From: Granulicella pectinivorans
GTDB lineage: Bacteria > Acidobacteriota > Terriglobia > Terriglobales > Acidobacteriaceae
Reading direction: 5' to 3'
Assembly (NCBI RefSeq): GCF_900114625.1
Contig: NZ_FOZL01000001.1
Span: 2,170,001-2,234,000 of the forward strand
DNA: 64,000 nt
Positions 42,842-50,878 of the stretch are shown here, piece by piece. A model generated the notes under the pieces. The model did not search any database, had not been told where the DNA came from, and saw nothing but the letters and a program-made list of their open reading frames with translations. The stretch's first letter is position 1. Each line of letters opens with the position of its first letter. A program made the translations under genes and the position numbers.

Positions 42842-44203
42842 ATGAGCTCTTCCTTCATCAGCCGTCGCAGCATGCTGCTTGGCACCGGCGCGGCCGTTGC
42901 CTCCCTTGGTGTCAGTTCCGATGCGTTCGCGCAGGCAGCGCCGCCGGCCCAGACTGCGGGGGAGCGCGATGCGTTTCCGGTTCCGCCGACGCCCGACCAG
43001 ATACGCCGCATGGCCTGGTGGCACGAGGCCAAGTTCGGCATGTTCATCCACTTCGGGCTCTACAGCCAGCATGCACGGCATGAGTGGGCGATGGAGCAGG
43101 AGGCGATTCCGATCCAGGAGTACATGCCGCTGGCGCAGGAGTTCAAGCCGACGCCGGGTGCTGCGCGCGCGTGGGCGAGGCTCGCCAAGGCCGCCGGCAT
43201 GAAGTACATGGTGCTGACCACCAAGCACCATGAGGGGTTCTGCAACTTCGATTCAAAGCTCACCGACTATTGCGCCACCAAGCAGGGACCGAAGCACGAT
43301 ATCGTGCGCGAGTATGTGGATGCGGCGCGGGCCGAGGGGCTGCATGTGGGCTTCTACTATTCGCTGATGGACTGGCACCATCCGGATGGTGCGAAGTGCG
43401 CGACCGACGAGGCAGCACGCAAGCGTTTCGTCGCGTATACGCATGGGCTCATCCGCGAGATTCTGACCAACTATGGGAAGATCGATGTGCTGTGGTACGA
43501 CGTCTCGTGGCCCCTGGATGCGAAGGGATGGGAGTCGGAGAAGATGAACAAGATGGTCTTCGAACTGCAGCCGGACATCATTGTCAACAATCGCAATCAT
43601 CTGCAGGGCGACTTCTCGACACCCGAGCAGAAGATTGTGGCCGAGACCAACGGGCGCGCATGGGAGAGCTGTATGACGCTGAACGATAGCTGGGGCTATC
43701 AGCGTGCCGACGACGATTGGAAGAGCGCGAAGACGATCGTGCGCAATCTCATCACGTGCGCTCGCGACGGCGGCAACTACCTGCTTAACATCGGGCCCAG
43801 GCCGGATGGATCGATTCCCGAAGAGACGGTACGGGTGTTGACGGAGGTGGGCGCGTGGATGGAGACCAATGGCGATACCATTCGCAAGTCGGAGATCTGC
43901 CAGCCACGCCGTTCGAACTACGCGAGTTTCACGCGCACGGGCAATACGCTGTACATGCATGTTTACTACTGGCCGGGCACGGATGTCGCGATCTCAGGCC
44001 TGCAGACGACGGTGAAGTCGGCACGCATTTTGAAGACGAACGCTGCGGTGACGGTGAGCCAGGATCCGTATCGCGTCCATCTGACGGGGCTGCCGATCGA
44101 CGCACCGGACGCGCCTGTGACGACCATCGTGCTGGAGTGCGAGAGCGAGCCCAAACAGGATACGAACTTCGTGCGGATCAACAAGCCGCGCGCCGGAGTG
44201 TAA
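42842..44203 (+). CDS. Tat-exported GH29 alpha-L-fucosidase (2)
   Basis: A 453-residue GH29 enzyme with a Tat signal (SRRSMLLGTGAAVASL, cleavage about SDAFA). Barrel motifs: WWHEAKFGMFIHFGLYS, GMKYMVLTTKHHEGFCNF, GLHVGFYYSLMDWHHPD and KIDVLWYDVSWP, whose Asp matches the catalytic nucleophile of T. maritima-type fucosidases, then DGGNYLLNIGPRPDGSIP. Compared with the first fucosidase it lacks long accessory domains. A GGTGGA ribosome site precedes ATG 42842. It is followed by a terminator shared with the convergent IclR gene. A clear promoter and palindrome lie upstream. Confidence 0.93.
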   Translation: MSSSFISRRSMLLGTGAAVASLGVSSDAFAQAAPPAQTAGERDAFPVPPTPDQIRRMAWWHEAKFGMFIHFGLYSQHARHEWAMEQEAIPIQEYMPLAQEFKPTPGAARAWARLAKAAGMKYMVLTTKHHEGFCNFDSKLTDYCATKQGPKHDIVREYVDAARAEGLHVGFYYSLMDWHHPDGAKCATDEAARKRFVAYTHGLIREILTNYGKIDVLWYDVSWPLDAKGWESEKMNKMVFELQPDIIVNNRNHLQGDFSTPEQKIVAETNGRAWESCMTLNDSWGYQRADDDWKSAKTIVRNLITCARDGGNYLLNIGPRPDGSIPEETVRVLTEVGAWMETNGDTIRKSEICQPRRSNYASFTRTGNTLYMHVYYWPGTDVAISGLQTTVKSARILKTNAAVTVSQDPYRVHLTGLPIDAPDAPVTTIVLECESEPKQDTNFVRINKPRAGV

Positions 44204-44220
44204 AGCAGTCTCGCCCTCAC

Positions 44221-44254
44221 GGTGGCGGCTACTCTTTGGCCGCCACCGTCTTTT
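44221..44254 (+). terminator. Intrinsic terminator of fucosidase 2, inside the iclR-like 3' end
   Basis: A 9-bp stem GGTGGCGGC (44221-44229) / GCCGCCACC (44239-44247) followed by GTCTTTTT. It overlaps the last codons of the convergent IclR-family gene, so its sequence also encodes the end of that protein. Confidence 0.85.
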
Positions 44255-45047
44255 TGTGCGCAGCCACTTTCTTCGCGGCGAGCGGTGCTCCCATCGCCTC
44301 GGAGATCTCGCGGCTGGCCTCGCGGAGCGCGGTGACGATTTCGGTGAGGCTGATGTTGTCTTCGAGCCGCTTGACGAACGGCACGGTGAGTCCGGCGATC
44401 GCCTGCCCCTGCACGTTCAGGATGGGAAAGCTCATGTTCACCACGCCTGCCACCTCGTAGCTGGCACGACGCTCATAGCCGCGCGCGACGATCTTCGCGA
44501 GGTGCTCGTCGAGGTCCGCCGGCTTGCGTTTTTTGGTCTCGATCTTCCACTCTTCGATGGCGCGTTCGCGTGCGTCTTCGCTTTGGTGCGCGAGGATGAC
44601 GTGTCCGGTGGCCGCGTGCATGAGGTCGACCTTGGAGCCGACCTTGACGTAGAAGCCGGTCGATTCCGGCGAGTCCACCTGCGCGAGGATGACGACGTGG
44701 CCCCCATCGAGGATGCCGAGGTGGCAGGACTGCCGCAGCCGGTGCGCGAGTGCGTGCATCGTCGGCAGGGCCTCGGTGACGAGACGCTTGGTCGGCGGAT
44801 GCTCCTGGGCCAGACGGAAGAGGCGGAGCGTGAGGTGATAGCGGTCCTTGTTTGGAGACTGGGCGAGATAGCCGCGTTGTTCCAGGCAGAGGATCATGCG
44901 GAAGATCTCGGAGACGGTGCGGTCGAGCTTGCGGGCGGCCTCCGACACCGAGAAGCCCTCGGGGGTGCTGGCAAAGAGCTCAAGGATATCGAGCCCTTTT
45001 TCAAGGGCGGGGGTGGGGTAGTAGCGCTTTGTTGGCGATTTCGGCAT
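44229..45047 (-). CDS. IclR-family transcriptional regulator
   Basis: A 272-residue regulator: an N-terminal winged helix (about 10-65: ALEKGLDILELFASTPEGFSVSEAARKL, read in parts) and a C-terminal effector domain with the IclR core (HLGILDGGHVVILAQVDSP, LMHAATGHVILAHQSE, GYERRASYEVAGVVNMSFPI). An extra Lys/Ala-rich tail closes the protein. ATG 45047 lacks a good ribosome site but fits the usual family length. IclR proteins control catabolic genes in response to small acids or sugars. It is convergent with fucosidase 2, which makes that gene a likely target. Confidence 0.93.
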   Translation of the reverse strand: MPKSPTKRYYPTPALEKGLDILELFASTPEGFSVSEAARKLDRTVSEIFRMILCLEQRGYLAQSPNKDRYHLTLRLFRLAQEHPPTKRLVTEALPTMHALAHRLRQSCHLGILDGGHVVILAQVDSPESTGFYVKVGSKVDLMHAATGHVILAHQSEDARERAIEEWKIETKKRKPADLDEHLAKIVARGYERRASYEVAGVVNMSFPILNVQGQAIAGLTVPFVKRLEDNISLTEIVTALREASREISEAMGAPLAAKKVAAHKKTVAAKE

Positions 45048-45050
45048 GGT

Positions 45051-45071
45051 GGTTTTTGCCGGTGAAAAACC
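45051..45071. promoter_or_regulatory. Inverted repeat right upstream of the iclR-like gene
   Basis: GGTTTTT (45051-45057) and AAAAACC (45065-45071) form a 7-bp inverted repeat directly before the ATG. It could be an autoregulatory operator or an mRNA leader hairpin that masks the weak ribosome site. Confidence 0.35.
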
Positions 45072-45300
45072 CGGATGACCAAAACTACCAGAAGTTCGGT
45101 GCCCATATCCGATGTGGCAGGGGGCAAATTGGCATACCGGGTTCAGAGGTCGGGCCAAAATGGAATTCCGGTGTGCTCACAAGGCAAACAAACTGGATAC
45201 AAAGGGTGCAAGGCGGATAAGGACAGGCAAACGCGAGTGCCCGCCGGAAAAGCAGAATCCCCGCGACCAGGGCGGGGATTGCTTCGAAGCTTGAACTTTA

Positions 45301-45392
45301 TGGCGGAGAGGGGGAGATTCGAACTCCCGGTACCCGTAAAGGTACGTCTGATTTCGAGTCAGGTGCATTCAACCGGGCTCTGCCACCTCTCC
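45301..45392 (-). tRNA. tRNA-Ser(CGA)
   Basis: On the minus strand the acceptor stem GGAGAGG pairs with CCTCTCC, followed by discriminator G and an encoded CCA. The anticodon loop CTCGAAA gives anticodon CGA. The variable arm is long (CGTACC...GGGTACC), as in class II serine tRNAs, and the T arm GGGAGTTCGAATCTCCC is intact. One C-A mismatch closes the outer end of the anticodon stem. Confidence 0.96.
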
Positions 45393-45468
45393 GTTTCATC
45401 AGTTTATCGCGATTTTGCCATTTCGTCAGCATGCTCCGTCCATCTTGCGAACGTCGTACCCTGAAGAG

Positions 45469-46551
45469 GTGCTGGAACCTGCCTGGAACCCGGATCTGAC
45501 CGCGTGGTTGACCGCAGCCGCAGCCGCGTCGGGCTTCGACGCGTCGGGCGTCGCACCGGCCGAATCGCCCGAAAACGCCGAGCGTTTCGCCGCGTGGATC
45601 GACCAGGGACGCGCCGGAGAGATGGACTGGCTGAAGCGCCGGGACGAGCAGGGGACGCTGGTGCGCTCGTCCGTCCGGGTGGCGATCCCGTGGGCGCGGT
45701 CGGTCGTCGTCTGCGCCATGAACTACAACGCGGCGGCTCCACGCTCGATTGACCCTGCCGATGCGGATCAAGGATGGATTGCGCGGTATGCGTGGTCCGG
45801 CTCGGAGGGGAAGCCGGTCGACTATCACGACGATCTGCTGGCCCGGTTGCGGACCATCGAGGCTGGATTGCAGGAGAAGGCCCCCTGCCAGACCCGCTGT
45901 TATGTCGATACCGGCCCGCTGGTCGAGCGAAACGCCGCGGTGCAGGCCGGGATCGGGTGGGTGGGGAAGAATACCTGCGTTATCCGACAGGGAATCGGCT
46001 CCTGGATGTTGGTGGGCGTGATCCTTACATCGCTCCCTCTGGAAGAGACGCCCGCACTGGTTGCAGACCGCTGCGGATCCTGCACGCGCTGCCTTGACGC
46101 CTGCCCGACGCATGCTCTGGTCGCGCCCCGCGAGATGGATGCGTCCCTATGCATCGCGTACCTCACGATTGAGAAGAAGGGGAGCATCCCTGAAACGCTG
46201 CGTGAGGCCATCGGCCGCCAGCTCTTCGGCTGCGACATCTGCCAGGATGTCTGCCCCTGGAACCGTAAGGCTCCGATCGCGGCGAAGTCCGGACTCGAAA
46301 CCCGTTCGGAGCTGGTGAACCCTGCGCTCGACTGGCTGGCTTCGCTCGACTCCGCCGGGTTTCGCCGTCTCTTCCGGGGATCGCCTCTGGAGCGGACCGG
46401 AAAAAAGCGGCTGCATCGCAACGTGGCCATCGCGATGGGGAACTCCGGCGACGCGCGCTTCGTTCCGCAGCTTGATATATGGTCGAAGGCGGAAGACCCG
46501 GTGCTGGCCGAGACCGCCGCCTGGGCGCTTGGACGCCTCCGAACCTCGTAA
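45469..46551 (+). CDS. queG: Epoxyqueuosine reductase
   Basis: QueG makes queuosine from epoxyqueuosine in tRNAs with GUN anticodons, using cobalamin and two [4Fe-4S] clusters. Both clusters are visible: CGSCTRCLDACPT and CDICQDVCPWN. Other family segments are YVDTGPLVERNAAVQAGIGWVGKNT (read in parts) and the HEAT-like C-terminus NVAIAMGNSGD. GTG 45469 gives an N-terminus that aligns with the E. coli protein (AWLTAAAAASGFD against its first helix); a TTG at 45415 would add 18 unsupported residues. About 360 residues is normal for the family. The nearby tRNA-Ser(CGA) is not a queuosine substrate. Confidence 0.95.
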   Translation: MLEPAWNPDLTAWLTAAAAASGFDASGVAPAESPENAERFAAWIDQGRAGEMDWLKRRDEQGTLVRSSVRVAIPWARSVVVCAMNYNAAAPRSIDPADADQGWIARYAWSGSEGKPVDYHDDLLARLRTIEAGLQEKAPCQTRCYVDTGPLVERNAAVQAGIGWVGKNTCVIRQGIGSWMLVGVILTSLPLEETPALVADRCGSCTRCLDACPTHALVAPREMDASLCIAYLTIEKKGSIPETLREAIGRQLFGCDICQDVCPWNRKAPIAAKSGLETRSELVNPALDWLASLDSAGFRRLFRGSPLERTGKKRLHRNVAIAMGNSGDARFVPQLDIWSKAEDPVLAETAAWALGRLRTS

Positions 46552-46575
46552 GCCTCTGCTAGCATTTGGAGAACA

Positions 46576-47523
46576 ATGCCCACGAGCCCCAGCGACCCCC
46601 CGTACAGCATCGCCTCCGGACCCCAGCCCTCGTCGGGCGCGGCGGACGCTTCGCTCGCGGGAACGGCGGTTCCGGCTGAGGCTCCGGGGACCGGATCGCA
46701 GGCCCTGGCGCTGCTGAAATATCTGGGCAAGACCGAAGTCCATACCTACGCCTTTTCGGTGGCTGCCAACACGATTCTGTCCCTGTTTCCTTTTATCGTC
46801 CTCCTGCTGACGATCTCGCAGCGCGTCTTCCACTCCGACAAGATGACCGCGATGGTCGGGGAGATGATGCAGAACTTCCTGCCGGCCGGTGGCGACTTCG
46901 TGATGCGCAACATGGTCCTGCTCGCGCACCCGCACAAAGGCGTGCAGATCTTCTCGGTCTTCATGCTGCTGGTGACCTCGACCGGCGTCTTCCTCCCGTT
47001 GGAGGTCGCGCTGAACGATGTCTGGGGCGTGAAGGTGAACCGCAACTACCTGCACAACCAGGCCGTCTCGCTGGGCCTCGCGGCGGCTGTGGGAGCGCTG
47101 GCCATCACGTCGGTCGCGCTCACCGCCGGACAGCGCCAGATCATGACGTGGCTCTTCTTCGGCCATACGGACAACATGTTCTTCAACTTCCTCGGCTTTA
47201 TCGTGCTGAAGTTCTTCGCGGTCCTCGCCGGGATTCTGCTCTTTTTCCTGATCTATTGGATCCTCCCCTTCCGCAAGGTGCCCGCGGGCGCCGTGCTGCC
47301 GACTGCGATCGTCATCGGCATCGTCTGGGAGATCGCCAAATACTGCTACATCCTCGCGTTGCCGTGGTTGGACTTCAAGGCCGTCTACGGTCCCTTCTAT
47401 ATCTCGGTGAGCCTGATGATGTGGGCCTTCCTCTCGGGCCTTATCCTGCTGGCCGGGGCGCACTTCTCCGCGACCCGTTACATCGCCTCCGATCTTCACC
47501 GGCGGGCCGAGCTGGAGGCATAG
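46576..47523 (+). CDS. YihY/BrkB family inner-membrane protein
   Basis: A 315-residue membrane protein of the YihY/virulence factor BrkB family. After a polar N-terminus of about 50 residues, segments such as AYAFSVAANTILSLFPFIV, TSTGVFLPLEVALNDVWGV and FLIYWILPFRKVPAGAVLPTA are characteristic, with six predicted membrane helices. The biochemical role of the family is not settled (it is not RNase BN). GGAG stands 5 bases before the ATG. It is almost directly joined to the phosphatase gene downstream, so the two are likely co-transcribed. Confidence 0.93.
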   Translation: MPTSPSDPPYSIASGPQPSSGAADASLAGTAVPAEAPGTGSQALALLKYLGKTEVHTYAFSVAANTILSLFPFIVLLLTISQRVFHSDKMTAMVGEMMQNFLPAGGDFVMRNMVLLAHPHKGVQIFSVFMLLVTSTGVFLPLEVALNDVWGVKVNRNYLHNQAVSLGLAAAVGALAITSVALTAGQRQIMTWLFFGHTDNMFFNFLGFIVLKFFAVLAGILLFFLIYWILPFRKVPAGAVLPTAIVIGIVWEIAKYCYILALPWLDFKAVYGPFYISVSLMMWAFLSGLILLAGAHFSATRYIASDLHRRAELEA

Positions 47524-47526
47524 ACG

Positions 47527-49701
47527 GTGCTTGATGTTGTGCGCAAATACGCCTCCGAACGGCTGAAGCAGCGGCCCCGCAAGGGCCTGAGCCGCTTCGC
47601 CTTCTGGCTGGTTGCGTGGCTGCTCGCGCTGACGGCTCTGCGTCTGATCCCCGGTGTTTTAGGCGGTCTTGCCGCCGGGCTGCAGATTATGGTGCTCGTC
47701 ATCCTCGCGATGGTGTGCATTCCGCTGGGATGGACCTTCATCCGCACCCGGCTGCTGTGGAGTCTGCGCAACAAGCTCATCTTCACCTATGTGTTAATCG
47801 GCGCGGCACCGGTGGTGCTGATTGCGACCCTGGTACTGGTTTCGGCTTACGTCGCCGCCGGCCAGTTCGCGATCCACCTGATCGATACCCGCGTCCAGAC
47901 CGAGCTGAACCAGATGTCCGCGGAGAACGAGAACCGGCTGGTGCAGCTCGCAAAGATCGTGGACGGCCATCCCACCCGCGAGGCGATGTCCGTCGACATG
48001 CCGCGCGAGGAGCGCAGCCTCATGATGGACGCACGGCGTGCCCGCCTGCATCACGAGACGACCTGTTTCCTCGAGGGCACCCCGGTCTTCCACGCCATGG
48101 CGAAGAAGCATGTGCCGCTTGGCCTGCCCGCCTGGGCGACTCAGCTTCCCGGTGGCAGCTTCCGGAACATCGTTGCCGACAATGGCGAACTCTACCTCGT
48201 TGCCGTCCAGCAGCAGGTCCTCAACGATGGCCGCAAGTTCTCCGTCGTCGACAGCGTTCCACTCGATAGCGCGGTGGTGGACATGCTCGCCGAAGGGCTT
48301 GGCATCGTGAAGGTGCATCCCGACACCACCAGCGAGACGATCGCCGATCCCGCTGAGGCCGAGCGCCACCGCCTGGCCGCGCGCCGCGCTGGGATCACCA
48401 CCTCGGAGATTCGAGGCGGCAGATCCCACCAGGGGGTCAACGTAGCCGACATCCCCGTCAACTTTCCGTCCACCCTTCCCATCGTCGACTGGGCGCAGGG
48501 CAAGGCCGATAACGTCGCGGTCACCGTCGATTCACTGCCATCCATCCTCTATCAGCAGCTCTTTGCCGCCTCGCTTTCGAGCGGCATCATGGACTTCATC
48601 CGCATCTCGCTCACCATCCTCTTCCTGCTCTTCGGCGGCATCGAACTCCTCGCCTTCATCATGGCGATCCGGATCTCCCGGACGATGACCTCCTCGATCG
48701 CCGACCTCTACGAGGCCACCCAGCGGGTCGACCGCGGCGATCTCGACTACCGCATCGCCGTCACCCGCACCGACCAGCTCGCCGAACTCAGCCGGTCCTT
48801 CAACGTCATGATTGGATCGCTGCGCCGCCTGCTCGTAGAACAGAAGGAGAAGGAGCGGCTGCAGAGCGAACTCTCCATCGCCCAGGAGGTCCAGGCCAAC
48901 CTCTTCCCGCACTCCGCCGTCGACCTGCCCACGCTGGAGCTTCACGGCGTCTGCCGACCCGCGCGTTCGGTCTCCGGCGACTATTATGACTTTCTCGTCT
49001 TTCAGGAAGACATTGCGGACGCCAACGGAGGCCGTCTGACGCGTCGCGCTGCCGGGGTTGGGATCGCGCTGGGGGATATCAGCGGCAAGGGCATCTCGGC
49101 TGCGCTGCTCATGGCGACGCTGCACTCCGCCGTCCGCGCCTACCAGTTTGCCTCCGAGGAGTTGCACTACGCCGCATCCACACTCGAGGGCCTCATGGCC
49201 TCGAAGCAGGGTGTGGCGGACGCGGGAGGATGGTTTCAGTCGCCCAGCCGCATCATGTCGCTGCTCAACCGCCACCTCTTCCGCTCCACCCAGCCGGAGA
49301 AGTACGCGACGCTGTTCCTCGCCCACTACGATTCGGCCACCTCGGTGCTGACGTACTCGAACGCCGGCCAGTTGCCGCCTTTCGTCCTTGGTCGCGATGG
49401 CAGCGTCCGTCGCCTGGAGGAGGGGGGCACGGTCGTCGGCCTTATGGACGGCATGCACTACGACGAAGGCCGCGTCGTCATGGCTCCAGGGGATATCTTC
49501 ATCGGCTACTCCGACGGTGTGACCGAGCCGGAGAATGATTTTGGGGACTTCGGCGAAGAGCGGCTGATCGAGGTCGTCGCCCGCTACCGCGATGAGCCGC
49601 TGCACATCATCTCGGCGCAGGTGATGCTGGCGCTCGATGCCTGGATCGGTGCGGAAGAGCAGCCGGACGACATCACGCTGGTGCTGGCCCGCCAGCTTTA
49701 G
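47527..49701 (+). CDS. Membrane-bound PP2C-type (RsbU/SpoIIE) serine phosphatase with HAMP domain
   Basis: A 724-residue signalling protein: two N-terminal membrane segments (about 22-68), another (about 85-112), a large extracytoplasmic sensor region, a membrane segment (about 360-385), HAMP (about 388-440, DLYEATQRVDRGDLDYRI) and a C-terminal PPM/SpoIIE phosphatase. Catalytic metal sites are in RSVSGDYYDF, LGDISGKGISAAL, SDGVTEPENDF and DDITLVLAR. Such enzymes dephosphorylate anti-sigma-factor antagonists in partner-switching pathways; no RsbV/RsbW genes are nearby. It begins with GTG, GGAGG lying 8 bases upstream, 3 bases after yihY. Confidence 0.93.
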   Translation: MLDVVRKYASERLKQRPRKGLSRFAFWLVAWLLALTALRLIPGVLGGLAAGLQIMVLVILAMVCIPLGWTFIRTRLLWSLRNKLIFTYVLIGAAPVVLIATLVLVSAYVAAGQFAIHLIDTRVQTELNQMSAENENRLVQLAKIVDGHPTREAMSVDMPREERSLMMDARRARLHHETTCFLEGTPVFHAMAKKHVPLGLPAWATQLPGGSFRNIVADNGELYLVAVQQQVLNDGRKFSVVDSVPLDSAVVDMLAEGLGIVKVHPDTTSETIADPAEAERHRLAARRAGITTSEIRGGRSHQGVNVADIPVNFPSTLPIVDWAQGKADNVAVTVDSLPSILYQQLFAASLSSGIMDFIRISLTILFLLFGGIELLAFIMAIRISRTMTSSIADLYEATQRVDRGDLDYRIAVTRTDQLAELSRSFNVMIGSLRRLLVEQKEKERLQSELSIAQEVQANLFPHSAVDLPTLELHGVCRPARSVSGDYYDFLVFQEDIADANGGRLTRRAAGVGIALGDISGKGISAALLMATLHSAVRAYQFASEELHYAASTLEGLMASKQGVADAGGWFQSPSRIMSLLNRHLFRSTQPEKYATLFLAHYDSATSVLTYSNAGQLPPFVLGRDGSVRRLEEGGTVVGLMDGMHYDEGRVVMAPGDIFIGYSDGVTEPENDFGDFGEERLIEVVARYRDEPLHIISAQVMLALDAWIGAEEQPDDITLVLARQL

Positions 49702-49785
49702 GAGCGCCTATGCCGGCGGAGGTCGTTTTCCGCTTCGCGCGTGGCGGACCCGCCCTTCAGAACAAACATTTACACTAAAAGTATC

Positions 49786-50511
49786 GTGGAATCTACCAAA
49801 GACACCGCCCAGCACCGCATCCCGCCACTCGCGATCCTCGGTTTCCTCGCGACCATCGCCGTTCTTGCCTATGCCACCTTCGTCGCGCTCCTCCGCACCC
49901 CTACCGAGGCGACGATGGGGGACATCCAGCGCATCTTCTACTACCACGTGCCGCACGCGATCATCGCGGAGATCTTTCCCTACGTGAATCTCGTGGCCTC
50001 GGCTGTGTACCTGTTCTACCGGACGAAGAACCCGGCTCGCGCGCTTGTGGCCGACGCCTATGCGCTCGCCGCGGCGGAGCTGACCGTGCTCTTCTGCTCG
50101 ATCGGCCTCATCACCGGCATGATGTGGGCGCGCCCCGTGTGGGGCATCTGGTGGACATGGGATGCACGTCTCACGTCTTTCTTCCTGCTCTGGATCCTGT
50201 ACGTCAGCTATCTTGTGCTGCGCAAGTTTTCGTCTACCGGACAGACCCAGAGCCTCGCGGCGATCCTCTCCATCTTCGCCGCCGTCGATGTGCCGATCGT
50301 CTTCATGTCCATCCGCTGGTGGCGCACGCAGCACCCTGCACCGGTCTTCGGTGGCGACGGCGATCTCGACCCGTCGTTCTACCCCGCGTTCATCTGGTGC
50401 TCGATTGGCTGGTGCCTGTGGGCTGCCTTTGTCTTCGTCGTCCGCTACAAGCTGGAGCGCCGCCGTCAACTCAACGAACAGGCCGCGGCCTTCGCCACAC
50501 TCGACGCTTAA
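49786..50511 (+). CDS. ccmC: Heme exporter CcmC (cytochrome c biogenesis)
   Basis: A six-helix membrane protein of System I cytochrome c maturation that loads heme onto CcmE. The tryptophan-rich heme-handling motif is GIWWTWDARLTS (about residue 115), flanked by the conserved His in FYYHVPHAI and in WRTQHPAP. GTG 49786 gives a 241-residue protein of normal length; GTG 49741 would add 15 residues and neither has a clear ribosome site. A ccmD-like small gene follows after 12 bases. The rest of the ccm genes in the window are on the opposite strand, 3-6 kb away. Confidence 0.93.
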   Translation: MESTKDTAQHRIPPLAILGFLATIAVLAYATFVALLRTPTEATMGDIQRIFYYHVPHAIIAEIFPYVNLVASAVYLFYRTKNPARALVADAYALAAAELTVLFCSIGLITGMMWARPVWGIWWTWDARLTSFFLLWILYVSYLVLRKFSSTGQTQSLAAILSIFAAVDVPIVFMSIRWWRTQHPAPVFGGDGDLDPSFYPAFIWCSIGWCLWAAFVFVVRYKLERRRQLNEQAAAFATLDA

Positions 50512-50523
50512 TCAGGAGGCATC

Positions 50524-50661
50524 ATGCGCATTCCATTCGAAACCATGCAGGACCGCTTCCTCGTCTACGTCTACGTTGGCGTCTGGGTCATTCAGTTGGC
50601 CTATCTCGGACGAATCACCTGGCAATGGTTCCATACGCCCAAGCCGGTATCGGAGAAGTAA
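50524..50661 (+). CDS. ccmD: CcmD-like small membrane protein
   Basis: A 45-residue protein with one membrane helix (about residues 12-32, VYVYVGVWVIQLAYLGRIT) and a basic/polar tail, directly behind ccmC. AGGAGG stands a few bases before the ATG. Size, topology and place match CcmD, which helps release holo-CcmE from CcmABC; CcmD sequences are too short and diverged for firm similarity, so the call rests on context. Confidence 0.72.
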   Translation: MRIPFETMQDRFLVYVYVGVWVIQLAYLGRITWQWFHTPKPVSEK

Positions 50662-50680
50662 GCTCCTTAAATGAAAAAAG

Positions 50681-50715
50681 CAACGGAGTGATCGATGTTC
50701 TAACCAACTCCGTTG
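50681..50715 (+). other. Inverted repeat in the leader of the YVTN lipoprotein gene
   Basis: CAACGGAGT (50681-50689) pairs with ACTCCGTTG (50707-50715) around a 17-base loop. It lies between the ccmD-like gene and the next gene; without a U-run it is more likely a leader structure or operator than a terminator. AGGAGG just downstream is not followed by a credible start. Confidence 0.4.
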
Positions 50716-50878
50716 TCCGAGGAGGACTTACCGTTAATGGTGTCGTCTGCCAATGACAGACCACGCTCATGTCACCCTAGACCCCCACCACTCGGCGGAA
50801 GTTGCGCGCTTTAACTCTTTTTTTATGGATTTTTTTCAGAACTTGCGACGCGCACCTCACACCGCTAGACTCGCAGCA

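Noticed and set aside
45301..46551. Functional link between tRNA-Ser(CGA) and queG
   Set aside because: Queuosine is inserted only in tRNAs with GUN anticodons; the neighbourhood is probably coincidental.
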